A stretch of DNA of 22,722 bases from a virus. This document shows, piece after piece, positions 7,185-13,001 of this stretch. Numbering within the stretch: the stretch's first letter is position 1; every line of letters begins with the position of its first letter. The translations under genes and the position numbers were made by a program. Location of the stretch: positions 1 to 22,722 of the IMG/VR virus record IMGVR_UViG_3300006805_000178. One strand, written 5' to 3'. The notes beneath the pieces are model-generated. The model was not told the origin of the DNA. It searched no databases and saw only the letters and a list, made by a program, of their open reading frames with translations.

Positions 7185-7358
7185 TCAAACCTCCATTTCG
7201 TTTGTTAAACCTAATAAATAAAGCTCATCGCCGGTGTGTAAGTAAGCCTCAAATGCCTCACAGTTTTCGCCGGTAGCCGGATAGTATTTACCATCCACTT
7301 TGAATAGGGTAATTACTTCTGCGTTTTTCCGCATAACTTTGCCAACTAATTGAGCCAT
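7185..7358 (-). CDS. 57-residue hypothetical protein
   Basis: The frame could open at a GTG at 7367, but the AGAGGTG site is correctly spaced (7 bases) for the ATG at 7358. The product is a small beta-rich protein (AQLVGKVMRKNAEVITLFKVDGKYYPA) with one cysteine. No family recognised. It is followed almost immediately by the coiled-coil gene and overlaps nothing, but lies in the same operon. Confidence 0.55.
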   Translation of the reverse strand: MAQLVGKVMRKNAEVITLFKVDGKYYPATGENCEAFEAYLHTGDELYLLGLTNEMEV

Positions 7359-7363
7359 CTTAA

Positions 7364-7636
7364 TCACCTCTTGCCTTTTTTAAGTTGCCTGTAAGCAGCA
7401 TTTAGTGCTTGTGGCTCACCTTTTAATATTACGACTGTACCGCGCATAGTGCTATCTACAATGATGCCTGAGCTGTACATTAGCTTGGCTAGCTGGTTTG
7501 CCTTACCAAAGCCTATGCCCATCTTGCGGCTGAAACTAACAGCATCTGCATAGCCTGTGCTGATTGTTATAAGTACAGCCTGCCGGACCTCAGCTTTAGT
7601 GAGTGGTTTTTTAATCAGTGCTGCGTAACCTTTCAT
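7364..7636 (-). CDS. stand-alone FtsK-gamma-like winged-helix protein
   Basis: A 90-residue protein whose core, from LTKAEVRQAVLITISTG to GTVVILKG (about 12-73), follows the pattern of the C-terminal gamma domain of FtsK/SpoIIIE translocases: helix with xxAVxIxxxTG, helix, then IGFGKANQLAKLMYSSGIIV matching the IGYNRAARLxxxLExxGIV recognition helix, and a small wing. In FtsK this domain reads polar DNA motifs and contacts recombinases. Here the motor is absent. It might read phage or host motifs or compete with host FtsK; both are inference. It overlaps the preceding gene by 26 bases; the ribosome binding site is weak (AAGG). Confidence 0.6.
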   Translation of the reverse strand: MKGYAALIKKPLTKAEVRQAVLITISTGYADAVSFSRKMGIGFGKANQLAKLMYSSGIIVDSTMRGTVVILKGEPQALNAAYRQLKKGKR

Positions 7637-7847
7637 TTTTTTTGGCTACCTTTTTAGGTTGCTCGCCAATTTCCTCATACTCAAGCTGGTAATCAGATAA
7701 TTTGCCGCCTAGCACTGCCCTAACGCTCTTTTCAGCGCCCCGGTATGTTCGGACCACTTTAGTTAGCTTTTGATATTCTACCTCGCTTAAATGTGTCACA
7801 AAATGTACCACATCTGCGTAGTTTGGTTTTTTAGTAAATAGACCCAT
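7611..7847 (-). CDS. 78-residue hypothetical protein, first in its transcription unit
   Basis: A small helical protein (YADVVHFVTHLSEVEYQKLTKVVRTYRGAEKSVRAVLGG) with a lysine-rich tail. No family recognised. The TTGGAGGG site upstream is strong. A promoter with a perfect -35 and an inverted repeat lies just upstream (7877-7905), so this gene may head a second transcript that re-drives the rest of the operon. Confidence 0.6.
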   Translation of the reverse strand: MGLFTKKPNYADVVHFVTHLSEVEYQKLTKVVRTYRGAEKSVRAVLGGKLSDYQLEYEEIGEQPKKVAKKNERLRSTD

Positions 7848-7876
7848 GTAATCCCTCCAATTCAGATTACCTTTAG

Positions 7877-7905
7877 CGTAACATAAACTACCTATAGTTT
7901 GTCAA
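7877..7905 (-). promoter_or_regulatory. promoter with operator-like inverted repeat
   Basis: On the minus strand TTGACA occupies 7905-7900, inside the last codons of the HAD gene. A -10 candidate (TATGTT or TGTTAC) lies 14-16 bases on, around 7885-7878, so the spacing is not ideal. Between them AAACTA-CCTA-TAGTTT (7885-7900) is a perfect six-base inverted repeat, a likely operator covering the promoter. Confidence 0.45.
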
Positions 7906-8350
7906 TACTATTTAGGTGTTTTATCACATTATCTGCAATCTCATCTGTTAAACCATCCTGCCATGTAGTGCGAAACAAATGCTGACCCCACAAAAAATCA
8001 TAGCTATCATCCAATATGGCGTACTGCTTTGTGCCGGGGTGTCGCTCTAGCCATTCCTTGATTTCAAAGCCCCGGTAGACCATACCCCACACTGCGCCGC
8101 GCTGCAGGTCTGCAGTCACATCAAAGAATTCGCACACCTCTTGCTCTGCCCATTTATGGCTATCAGGAAATAAGCGCCAGCTAGAGCTTAGGACCACTTT
8201 GCAGTTAGTCTCAGCTACTATGCGCCGTACCCGGTCAGCCATTACAGGATTTATGCCAATGAATTTAGTATTGCCTTGGCGCTCTCGCGTTTTTTGGTGG
8301 TTACAAACTCCATCAATGTCTAAAAACAATATTTTCAGATGCTGCCTCAC
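7892..8350 (-). CDS. HAD-family phosphatase domain protein
   Basis: From GTG at 8350 this is a 152-residue single-domain HAD hydrolase without a cap. Motif I is LFLDIDGV (D11 nucleophile, D13 acid), motif II is VVLSSSW and motif III/IV is AILDDSYDF. Such small HAD proteins in phages and RNA-repair systems remove phosphate from nucleotides or nucleic-acid ends (the polynucleotide-kinase 3'-phosphatase and Swiss-army-knife RNA repair groups). The substrate here is unknown. The frame extends to a TTG at 8383, but AAAGG is spaced 7 bases before the GTG, so I prefer that. The start overlaps the 48-residue membrane gene by 38 bases. Confidence 0.75.
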   Translation of the reverse strand: MRQHLKILFLDIDGVCNHQKTRERQGNTKFIGINPVMADRVRRIVAETNCKVVLSSSWRLFPDSHKWAEQEVCEFFDVTADLQRGAVWGMVYRGFEIKEWLERHPGTKQYAILDDSYDFLWGQHLFRTTWQDGLTDEIADNVIKHLNSIDKL

Positions 8351-8459
8351 GCCGTTGCCTTTCAAAATTATTATTACCCTCAATCCACCAAGAGTAGACC
8401 ACTAAGCTATATAGTACCAAAGCCACTAGCAATAACAGCCACCATAACCGCCGGCGCAT
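8313..8459 (-). CDS. 48-residue membrane peptide
   Basis: The peptide begins MRRRLWWLLLLVALVLYSLVV, a basic anchor followed by one hydrophobic helix, and ends in a charged tail of about 25 residues. Its ATG shares a base with the stop of the upstream gene (TAATG at 8457-8461), a clear coupling signal. Topology is probably N-terminus inside, tail outside, as in spanin-like or exclusion peptides, but no function can be assigned. Confidence 0.6.
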   Translation of the reverse strand: MRRRLWWLLLLVALVLYSLVVYSWWIEGNNNFERQRREAASENIVFRH

Positions 8460-8650
8460 TATTTCCAGCCACCCTTTTTTGCAGACTTAACTAGATGGGT
8501 AATAAATTCCTCAATATCTAGTGTGTAAAAAGTAAAAGCAATAAAACCCAAACAGAGCCGGGCGCTGTATGTCTCAATTTTTGCATGTGGTTTTGCCCAT
8601 TTACCTATTGCTACCGTAAATGAGACACCACGCATTGGGTGCATTTTCAT
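8459..8650 (-). CDS. 63-residue conserved phage protein
   Basis: A small protein with two beta segments (GVSFTVAIGKWAK, HAKIETYSARLCLGFIAFTFYTLDIEEFI). The phrases FTxxIG and CLGFIAFTxYxxDIE recall a short hypothetical protein family frequent in phages, with no known function. ATGA coupling to the upstream gene (8647-8650) and TAATG coupling to the downstream peptide fix both ends. Confidence 0.6.
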   Translation of the reverse strand: MKMHPMRGVSFTVAIGKWAKPHAKIETYSARLCLGFIAFTFYTLDIEEFITHLVKSAKKGGWK

Positions 8651-9150
8651 TGTGCAGTACCTAGTACATTTTCTTGGTAATATTGGCGCGGACTTTTGCA
8701 GTTTTTCAATGCGGTAGCCATCTGCTTTTGACTAATGCCCTTTTTCTGAGCGTAATATAGCAGCTCCTCAAAGCCTGCCTGCCCATTCACATTGATAAAT
8801 TCCTGTGCTTTGCGTACCCAATAGCGCTGAAACTTGCCAAACTGGAATTTAATTAGCTTGTCATGCACATAAAGGCGCAAATCTGCCTGCACCTCTTTGA
8901 CCTTTTCAACAAATTTATAAGTGCCATCCTTAACCATTTTGCACATCTTAGCAAAGTACCGGCTGGGTTGCTCTTTGGTAAGTGCTGTCTCTACCATATT
9001 TGCCCACTCAGCGCCCTTGTCCATGCGCTCTAATTTGATTTGTATACTTCGGTAGAATGGCAAAAAGCGCTGGTCATCAATGAGCTGCGCTGCATCCCCT
9101 AACCTCTCTAACATTGTTTTTTTTCTTTGGTCGTTAAGACTATAAGACAT
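8647..9150 (-). CDS. 167-residue hypothetical protein, first gene of the early operon
   Basis: A basic, mostly helical soluble protein. No motif I recognise; it has many lysine and aromatic residues (LRLYVHDKLIKFQFGKFQRYWVRKAQEFI) and a C-terminal repeat-like helix pair (FEELLYYAQKKGISQKQMATALKN) that resembles a small helix-turn-helix. It is the first gene downstream of the origin-like region and its promoter, with GGAGG eight bases before the ATG. Its position next to DnaA-box-like sequences makes a replication-initiator or replication-control role conceivable; that is inference from place only. Confidence 0.6.
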   Translation of the reverse strand: MSYSLNDQRKKTMLERLGDAAQLIDDQRFLPFYRSIQIKLERMDKGAEWANMVETALTKEQPSRYFAKMCKMVKDGTYKFVEKVKEVQADLRLYVHDKLIKFQFGKFQRYWVRKAQEFINVNGQAGFEELLYYAQKKGISQKQMATALKNCKSPRQYYQENVLGTAQ

Positions 9151-9181
9151 TAGTACCCTCCAATTTCTTTGTCTGAATTAA

Positions 9182-9211
9182 AGCATAACACCAACACATT
9201 TAAATTGCCAA
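9182..9211 (-). promoter_or_regulatory. promoter of the early minus-strand operon
   Basis: Minus strand: TTGGCA (9211-9206, five of six consensus bases), 18-base spacer, TATGCT (9187-9182). Transcription would begin near 9175, 25 bases before the ATG at 9150, with GGAGG between. It directly adjoins the DnaA-box-like 9-mers. Confidence 0.55.
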
Positions 9212-9268
9212 ATGGCTGTGTGCATAAGCCTGTGCAAACTGTGGAAAACTACCCATAGTTACTGTGTT

Positions 9269-9322
9269 TCTATATAGTATGTAAAAATGTTCTAATTGAA
9301 CATATCTATATAGTATGTAAAA
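9269..9322. repeat. two 18-bp direct repeats
   Basis: TCTATATAGTATGTAAAA occurs at 9269-9286 and again at 9305-9322, starts 36 bases apart. Each copy contains the palindrome CTATATAG. They flank the inverted repeat at 9287-9303. Confidence 0.85.
9287..9303. promoter_or_regulatory. operator-like palindrome
   Basis: ATGTTCTAATTGAACAT is a six-base inverted repeat around a five-base AT spacer, placed exactly between the two 18-bp repeats. It has the size of a dimeric repressor or initiator site. The half-sites GTTC/GAAC are in the opposite order to a Gram-positive SOS box. Confidence 0.5.
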
Positions 9323-9343
9323 GCAGGCAACTAACAGAGGTGG

Positions 9344-9514
9344 TTAGCCGCGTGAGTGGGTAAGCTGGTAAGCAAAGGCGCTGTGGTTTTTAATAATCCA
9401 CACTACCTTGTACTTATGGAATTCTTTGCGATTGGCTAATTTACCATCCATGTAGATAGGTAGGAATTCGCCGGGTTGGTAACTGTAATATTTGTTTTTG
9501 ATTGAATTAATCAT
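9344..9514 (-). CDS. 56-residue protein from a likely leaderless transcript
   Basis: The frame from ATG at 9514 to TAA at 9344 encodes a small basic, aromatic-rich protein (INSIKNKYYSYQPGEFLPIYMDGK, then VVWIIKNHSAFAYQL). No Shine-Dalgarno sequence precedes it. Instead a near-consensus promoter ends six bases before the ATG, so transcription should start at or next to the A of the start codon. The gene points toward the putative origin and ends 22 bases from the repeats. No family recognised; an SH3-like or wHTH-type small beta fold is possible. Confidence 0.6.
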   Translation of the reverse strand: MINSIKNKYYSYQPGEFLPIYMDGKLANRKEFHKYKVVWIIKNHSAFAYQLTHSRG

Positions 9515-9520
9515 AGGTAC

Positions 9521-9549
9521 ATATTAGCACACAATGCCCTTTTTGTCAA
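9521..9549 (-). promoter_or_regulatory. near-consensus promoter of the 56-residue gene
   Basis: Minus strand: TTGACA (9549-9544), a 17-base spacer and TAATAT (9526-9521). The predicted start site is at about 9514, the first base of the ATG. It is back to back with the plus-strand promoter beginning at 9560. Confidence 0.75.
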
Positions 9550-9559
9550 TAGCTAGGGC

Positions 9560-9588
9560 TTGACTCGCAACAGCATGAGCGTGATAAA
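9560..9588 (+). promoter_or_regulatory. promoter of the LysM-CHAP gene
   Basis: TTGACT (9560-9565), 17-base spacer, GATAAA (9583-9588; TGATAA at 16). The start site would be near 9595, giving a 65-base leader that contains a GAGCC/GGCTC stem (about 9624-9656) close to the ribosome binding site. Confidence 0.5.
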
Positions 9589-9661
9589 CTGAAATGGTCA
9601 ATAATTTTATTGGAGACAAAAAACGAGCCGCGCCACTTACCTACCTTGAGGCTCATGGATT

Positions 9662-10402
9662 ATGAAACGCTTACTAACTACACTGCTGACCGTATCAATC
9701 ATAGCTACGCCATCAGCCGCTGCAGCGCAATCAACATTGCCAATATCAAAGCAGTTTGACCTATTTACTTTACAGGTATTAGATAAACCTGCAGTACAAA
9801 ACATTACAATCACGCCACCTAAAGAAACAAAGCCGGTTGCAGAGCCTACAAAGCCTGAGCCGGTTATTTATTTGGTGGTCAGTGGTGACAACCTCACTAA
9901 GATTGGTAGCGCCTACAATGTGGAATGGCAACGCCTGTGGGCTAAAAACACTCAGCTCACTCACCCGGACCTTATACATGTTGGTGACCAAATAACCATT
10001 CCTGAGCCGTATGAGCAGCTTACGCGCGAAATACCGGCACAAGTATCACTGCCAGCCACAACGCCCAATGCAGCGCCTGTGCGCGACTATGGCGGTGGTA
10101 ATGGCTATGACTATGGGTACTGCACTTGGTATGTTAAAAACCGGCGGGGCGCATCAATCCCTAATAACCTAGGCAATGCCAATACTTGGTATAGCCGGGC
10201 TGCAGCAGCCGGCATGTCTGTAGGCTCTGTGCCTAGAGCTGGCGCTGTTGGTACAACTACTCGCGGCTCACTTGGGCATGTCATCTATGTGGAAAGCGTA
10301 AATGCTGATGGGTCTGCCAATATATCTGAAATGAATGCACCTACATGGGGCGCTGTGACATATCGCACAGCCGGCGCTGGTGAGTTCGTATACATCTACT
10401 AA
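9662..10402 (+). CDS. secreted LysM-CHAP peptidoglycan hydrolase
   Basis: A 246-residue exported wall enzyme. A Sec signal peptide covers about 1-22 (MKRLL, hydrophobic core, SAAAAQ). A proline/lysine-rich linker leads to one LysM domain (about 68-114: YLVVSGDNLTKIG...LIHVGDQITIP), which binds glycan chains of peptidoglycan. The C-terminal CHAP domain (about 146-246) has the catalytic cysteine in YCTWYV (C154), the histidine in GHVIYV (H206) and SEMN. CHAP enzymes cut peptide cross-links or act as amidases. GAGG lies nine bases before the ATG. It is alone on the plus strand with its own promoter and terminator, away from the holin/endolysin pair, so it may serve wall remodelling, entry exclusion or release rather than timed lysis. 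Similar proteins are common in Saccharibacteria (from memory). Confidence 0.85.
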   Translation: MKRLLTTLLTVSIIATPSAAAAQSTLPISKQFDLFTLQVLDKPAVQNITITPPKETKPVAEPTKPEPVIYLVVSGDNLTKIGSAYNVEWQRLWAKNTQLTHPDLIHVGDQITIPEPYEQLTREIPAQVSLPATTPNAAPVRDYGGGNGYDYGYCTWYVKNRRGASIPNNLGNANTWYSRAAAAGMSVGSVPRAGAVGTTTRGSLGHVIYVESVNADGSANISEMNAPTWGAVTYRTAGAGEFVYIY

Positions 10403-10569
10403 GCAGCGCCATCTGGTGGCTGTGGGCGCTCAAAGATTACTAGGTTACGCATATCATGCAGCGCGGCTCTAAGTGCCGGGCGCGCCAGCCTCTGTAGCCT
10501 TAGCTTTTCCTCTAGCTCTGGGTATTCGTCTATGTACACTACATTTTCTATGTCTGGTTGCTTTTCCAT
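10399..10569 (-). CDS. 56-residue protein, likely leaderless, tail-to-tail with the CHAP gene
   Basis: ATG at 10569 to TAG at 10399; an in-frame ATG at 10575 is also possible. The peptide is charged and helical (DEYPELEEKLRLQRLARPALRAALHDM) with a proline-rich end. A TGTTATACT element (10585-10577) ends seven bases before the 10569 ATG and no ribosome binding site is seen, so the message is probably leaderless. Its stop overlaps the stop of the convergent CHAP gene. No family recognised. The coding call rests on codon pattern and promoter fit. Confidence 0.5.
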   Translation of the reverse strand: MEKQPDIENVVYIDEYPELEEKLRLQRLARPALRAALHDMRNLVIFERPQPPDGAA

Positions 10570-10576
10570 AAGCATA

Positions 10577-10585
10577 AGTATAACA
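10577..10585 (-). promoter_or_regulatory. extended -10 promoter
   Basis: TGTTATACT on the minus strand, just downstream of the terminator at 10591-10617. No good -35 is visible; the TG extension may compensate. The start site falls at the ATG of the 56-residue gene. Confidence 0.45.
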
Positions 10586-10590
10586 AACCA

Positions 10591-10617
10591 AAAAGCCCAC
10601 CAGCGCGATGGGCTTTT
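10591..10617. terminator. strong bidirectional intrinsic terminator
   Basis: AAAAGCCCA (10591-10599) pairs perfectly with TGGGCTTTT (10609-10617) around a nine-base loop, with A-runs on the left and T-runs on the right. It ends the terminase transcript on the minus strand and can end the LysM-CHAP transcript on the plus strand. Confidence 0.85.
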
Positions 10618-10677
10618 ATTTGGCGAATTGGAGTTCTAGGCAAGAGGCTGTCTTATGACCTCAAGCCCTAGGCTACA

Positions 10678-12198
10678 TCATACCATTATGGATTGACTGC
10701 TACCACTGGTAGTTTTTTCTTTTTTAAACCTGATTGCACCGTAGTAAGCAAAAGCGGCTGCCTCTGTGGGGTCACTCTGTATATCTGCATTCATACTGGC
10801 ATAACCAAACATACCATCTTTACCAATGGACCGCTTTTTAACAGTACGGATTGAGACATTGAGCGCCGGCTGATTAAAATGAGTCAGTAGTTTTTGCTCA
10901 ATGGCATTGTGGAATGCAGCATAAGCCGCGCCAGCCTCTTTTACATTAGGTGTGAGTATGCGCTTGGACATTTTCTTTTCAGTCCTAACTAACTCCTCTA
11001 CCAGTAGCTGTGTGCCGGCTGCGCCATCAATGATGATTTTGTTGCACTTACGCCAGCGGTTATTTTCCATGAAAAACATTACTAGCCATTGAGTGCCGGC
11101 GCTCATGGGCTTATGGTCTAGTATCTCAACATGGATTTTGGCATTATTCCAAACACCCACCGCTAAAGATACGCTGCTGCCGTCTGGCGCAAACTTAACC
11201 GCATACACTAGGCTTGGGTTATCATCCAGCTCTACTTTTTCAACTGCCAGCGCGGACCACAGCTCATCAGAGATAGCGCGCAATGTTTCTACCCCGGCAA
11301 TCCAGCCAAGGCGCATTTTATTAAAGCTATCCACTGCCATTTTGACAGCCTCATTTTTAACAGCGCGGACCATTAAGAAATAGCCAAGGCTTGGGTTAGC
11401 CTCATACCATGCATCCTCATCTTGTGGGTCTCGCATAGTTTCAACTGACCACTCTTGCCAGCAGGTCTCAACATCCTTGCCATCAATAACTGATTTTCTT
11501 ACGCGCATGAATACAGTACCGCTAGAGCCACCGCTTGGCGGTGTACCTGCCCTGATGGTTTGGCTGTTTTGTGATTTACCGGCTGAAATGGTAGGTAGCA
11601 ATGCCTCCTGCTGGGCATCGGTTTCCTCTTGGTCCTCATCCAGTATTAGGCAGTCATTGGTCATACCCAAGCCCCCGGTGCGTGTCCTAGTACGGAATTG
11701 GCATACACCTTTGTTGCGTAATTCTACATAGTCAAAGCTCTTAGGCTCTTTATCAAATTCCTCAGTTAGTAGGTCTCTAATTTCCTCCTCAGCATCATAG
11801 AAAAACCTGAGTACGCGTCGCTTAATGGCTGACACTGTTTTATCAGAGTGGGCGGTGTATACTAGCGACTCACCCAAAAAGACCATGCCGCCAATGATGC
11901 GCGCAATAAGCAGCTCTGATTTACCGTTTTGCCGGGGTACTAGCAAGCCACACTCTGGGTTTACCCATTTCCATTGACCATCAGCATCTTGCTCTACCGC
12001 CATCCACCTATAGAGAATTGCTTTTTGCCAAGGTAGCAGCACAATGCCGTAATGCTCAAGCAGCCGTATTGTTTTGTCAGCAAGCCAGATGTCACCATTT
12101 TTATAAATATCTATGCGCGGCTTTTGATTGCCATAACGCTTTTTAGGTGTCTGGCTATTGGCTTTGGGTGTGCCTTTAGATTTGCTGGCTTTTATCAT
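10678..12198 (-). CDS. terL: terminase large subunit
   Basis: A 506-residue two-domain packaging motor. The ATPase half has Walker A VPRQNGKS (87-94), Walker B LILDEDQ (184-190) and a coupling-type motif QTIRAGTP (213-220). The C-terminal RuvC-like nuclease half has candidate metal-binding acidic residues at D339, IIIDG (D391) and DPTEAAAFAYYGAIR (D477). In phage assembly TerL docks on the portal, pumps DNA into the procapsid and cuts the concatemer. Length is normal for the family (about 450-600). The ATG overlaps the TerS stop by 4 bases. Downstream is only a terminator: the portal gene that usually follows terL is not here. Confidence 0.95.
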   Translation of the reverse strand: MIKASKSKGTPKANSQTPKKRYGNQKPRIDIYKNGDIWLADKTIRLLEHYGIVLLPWQKAILYRWMAVEQDADGQWKWVNPECGLLVPRQNGKSELLIARIIGGMVFLGESLVYTAHSDKTVSAIKRRVLRFFYDAEEEIRDLLTEEFDKEPKSFDYVELRNKGVCQFRTRTRTGGLGMTNDCLILDEDQEETDAQQEALLPTISAGKSQNSQTIRAGTPPSGGSSGTVFMRVRKSVIDGKDVETCWQEWSVETMRDPQDEDAWYEANPSLGYFLMVRAVKNEAVKMAVDSFNKMRLGWIAGVETLRAISDELWSALAVEKVELDDNPSLVYAVKFAPDGSSVSLAVGVWNNAKIHVEILDHKPMSAGTQWLVMFFMENNRWRKCNKIIIDGAAGTQLLVEELVRTEKKMSKRILTPNVKEAGAAYAAFHNAIEQKLLTHFNQPALNVSIRTVKKRSIGKDGMFGYASMNADIQSDPTEAAAFAYYGAIRFKKEKTTSGSSQSIMV

Positions 12199-12989
12199 TT
12201 CTCAACATCCTCAATGGTTACTCTTGATGCAAAACTAGTGTTACGCCTACCCCCACCATTTGATGCAGGGCGCTTTTTGCCCTCAGTATTAGCGACCTTT
12301 GCGCCGGGCATACCCTCTAGCAACTGCCCAAGCACTGTAGTCTTTTTAGGACCAATGCGCTTTTCATAATCACTAATGGCTGTCATAACCTCAGTCAATT
12401 CACGCGCCAGAGCCGCCGTATCGCGCGCCCCTGCGCCTTTTTCTAGTTTCTCGGCTAACTTATCGCGTGTTGCCATTAAAACGCCCATACGGTCATTCTT
12501 GAGCGCCATAGCCATAATGCCAGTACCCTCTTTGGCTTTTGGACCACTCAAAGTAGATTGGTGGATTTTAGCAATGCGCTGCGGATTACTGATAATGTCG
12601 TGCCACATGCGTAACGCGCTGTATGCCTCAGCATCTAGCATGTCCTGCCCAATTTTTACCAGTAAGCGAATGTGACTAGCCGGAAAGCTCTTAAAGTAAT
12701 TAAGCCAGTGGTCATAGTCTGGCTGCTTTTTAATCTTAATCTTTAGTTGTTGCTCATTGTAGATTTCGCACAGTGCTTTAAATTCATCTATTCCTAGTGA
12801 GTAAAAACGCTTTTCAAACATTGCCTGCGTAAATACTGGTTTTGCAGGTTTCTTTTTCTGAGCAACTTTTTTACTCGGTTTTTTGACAGCAGCTTTAGTA
12901 GCTGCCTTTTTTTTAACAGGCAGTGACTTATTTTCTAACACCTCTTTTATAGGGGTGGGCTTTTCACTCGCCTTGCGCTGTTTTGGCAT
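12195..12989 (-). CDS. terS: terminase small subunit
   Basis: A 264-residue protein directly upstream of terL. The first 55 residues are very rich in Lys and Ala (TKAAVKKPSKKVAQKKKPAKP), a flexible DNA-binding tail. The core contains ALRMWHDIISN and MGVLMATRDKLAEKLEKGAGARDTAALARELTEVMTAISDYEKRIG; the pattern of LxxxRDxLAxxL, then ARDxAALxRxLxEVxxxI is typical of small terminase subunits of siphophages of actinobacteria and relatives. TerS binds the packaging-initiation site and loads TerL. Longer than many TerS (about 150-180 aa) because of the tails at both ends. Confidence 0.78.
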   Translation of the reverse strand: MPKQRKASEKPTPIKEVLENKSLPVKKKAATKAAVKKPSKKVAQKKKPAKPVFTQAMFEKRFYSLGIDEFKALCEIYNEQQLKIKIKKQPDYDHWLNYFKSFPASHIRLLVKIGQDMLDAEAYSALRMWHDIISNPQRIAKIHQSTLSGPKAKEGTGIMAMALKNDRMGVLMATRDKLAEKLEKGAGARDTAALARELTEVMTAISDYEKRIGPKKTTVLGQLLEGMPGAKVANTEGKKRPASNGGGRRNTSFASRVTIEDVEK

Positions 12990-13001
12990 GGTGGTGTAAA
13001 C

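Larger units (their letters stand above)
9219..9322. other. putative replication origin (DnaA-box-like sites plus AT-rich repeats)
   Basis: Three nine-base sites in one orientation: TGTGCATAA (9219-9227) and TGTGGAAAA (9240-9248) are exact reverse complements of the TTWTNCACA DnaA-box consensus, and TGTGCAAAC (9231-9239) is a weaker match. They are followed by an AT-rich stretch with two identical 18-base copies of TCTATATAGTATGTAAAA (9269-9286, 9305-9322). Boxes beside an AT-rich repeat block is the layout of an origin opened by host DnaA. It lies in the largest gene-poor stretch of the window. Function is not proven. Confidence 0.5.

Noticed and set aside
9287-9303. SOS (LexA/DinR) box
   Set aside because: The half-sites are GTTC-N5-GAAC, the reverse order and spacing of the Gram-positive GAAC-N4-GTTC box. 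It is kept only as a generic operator candidate.
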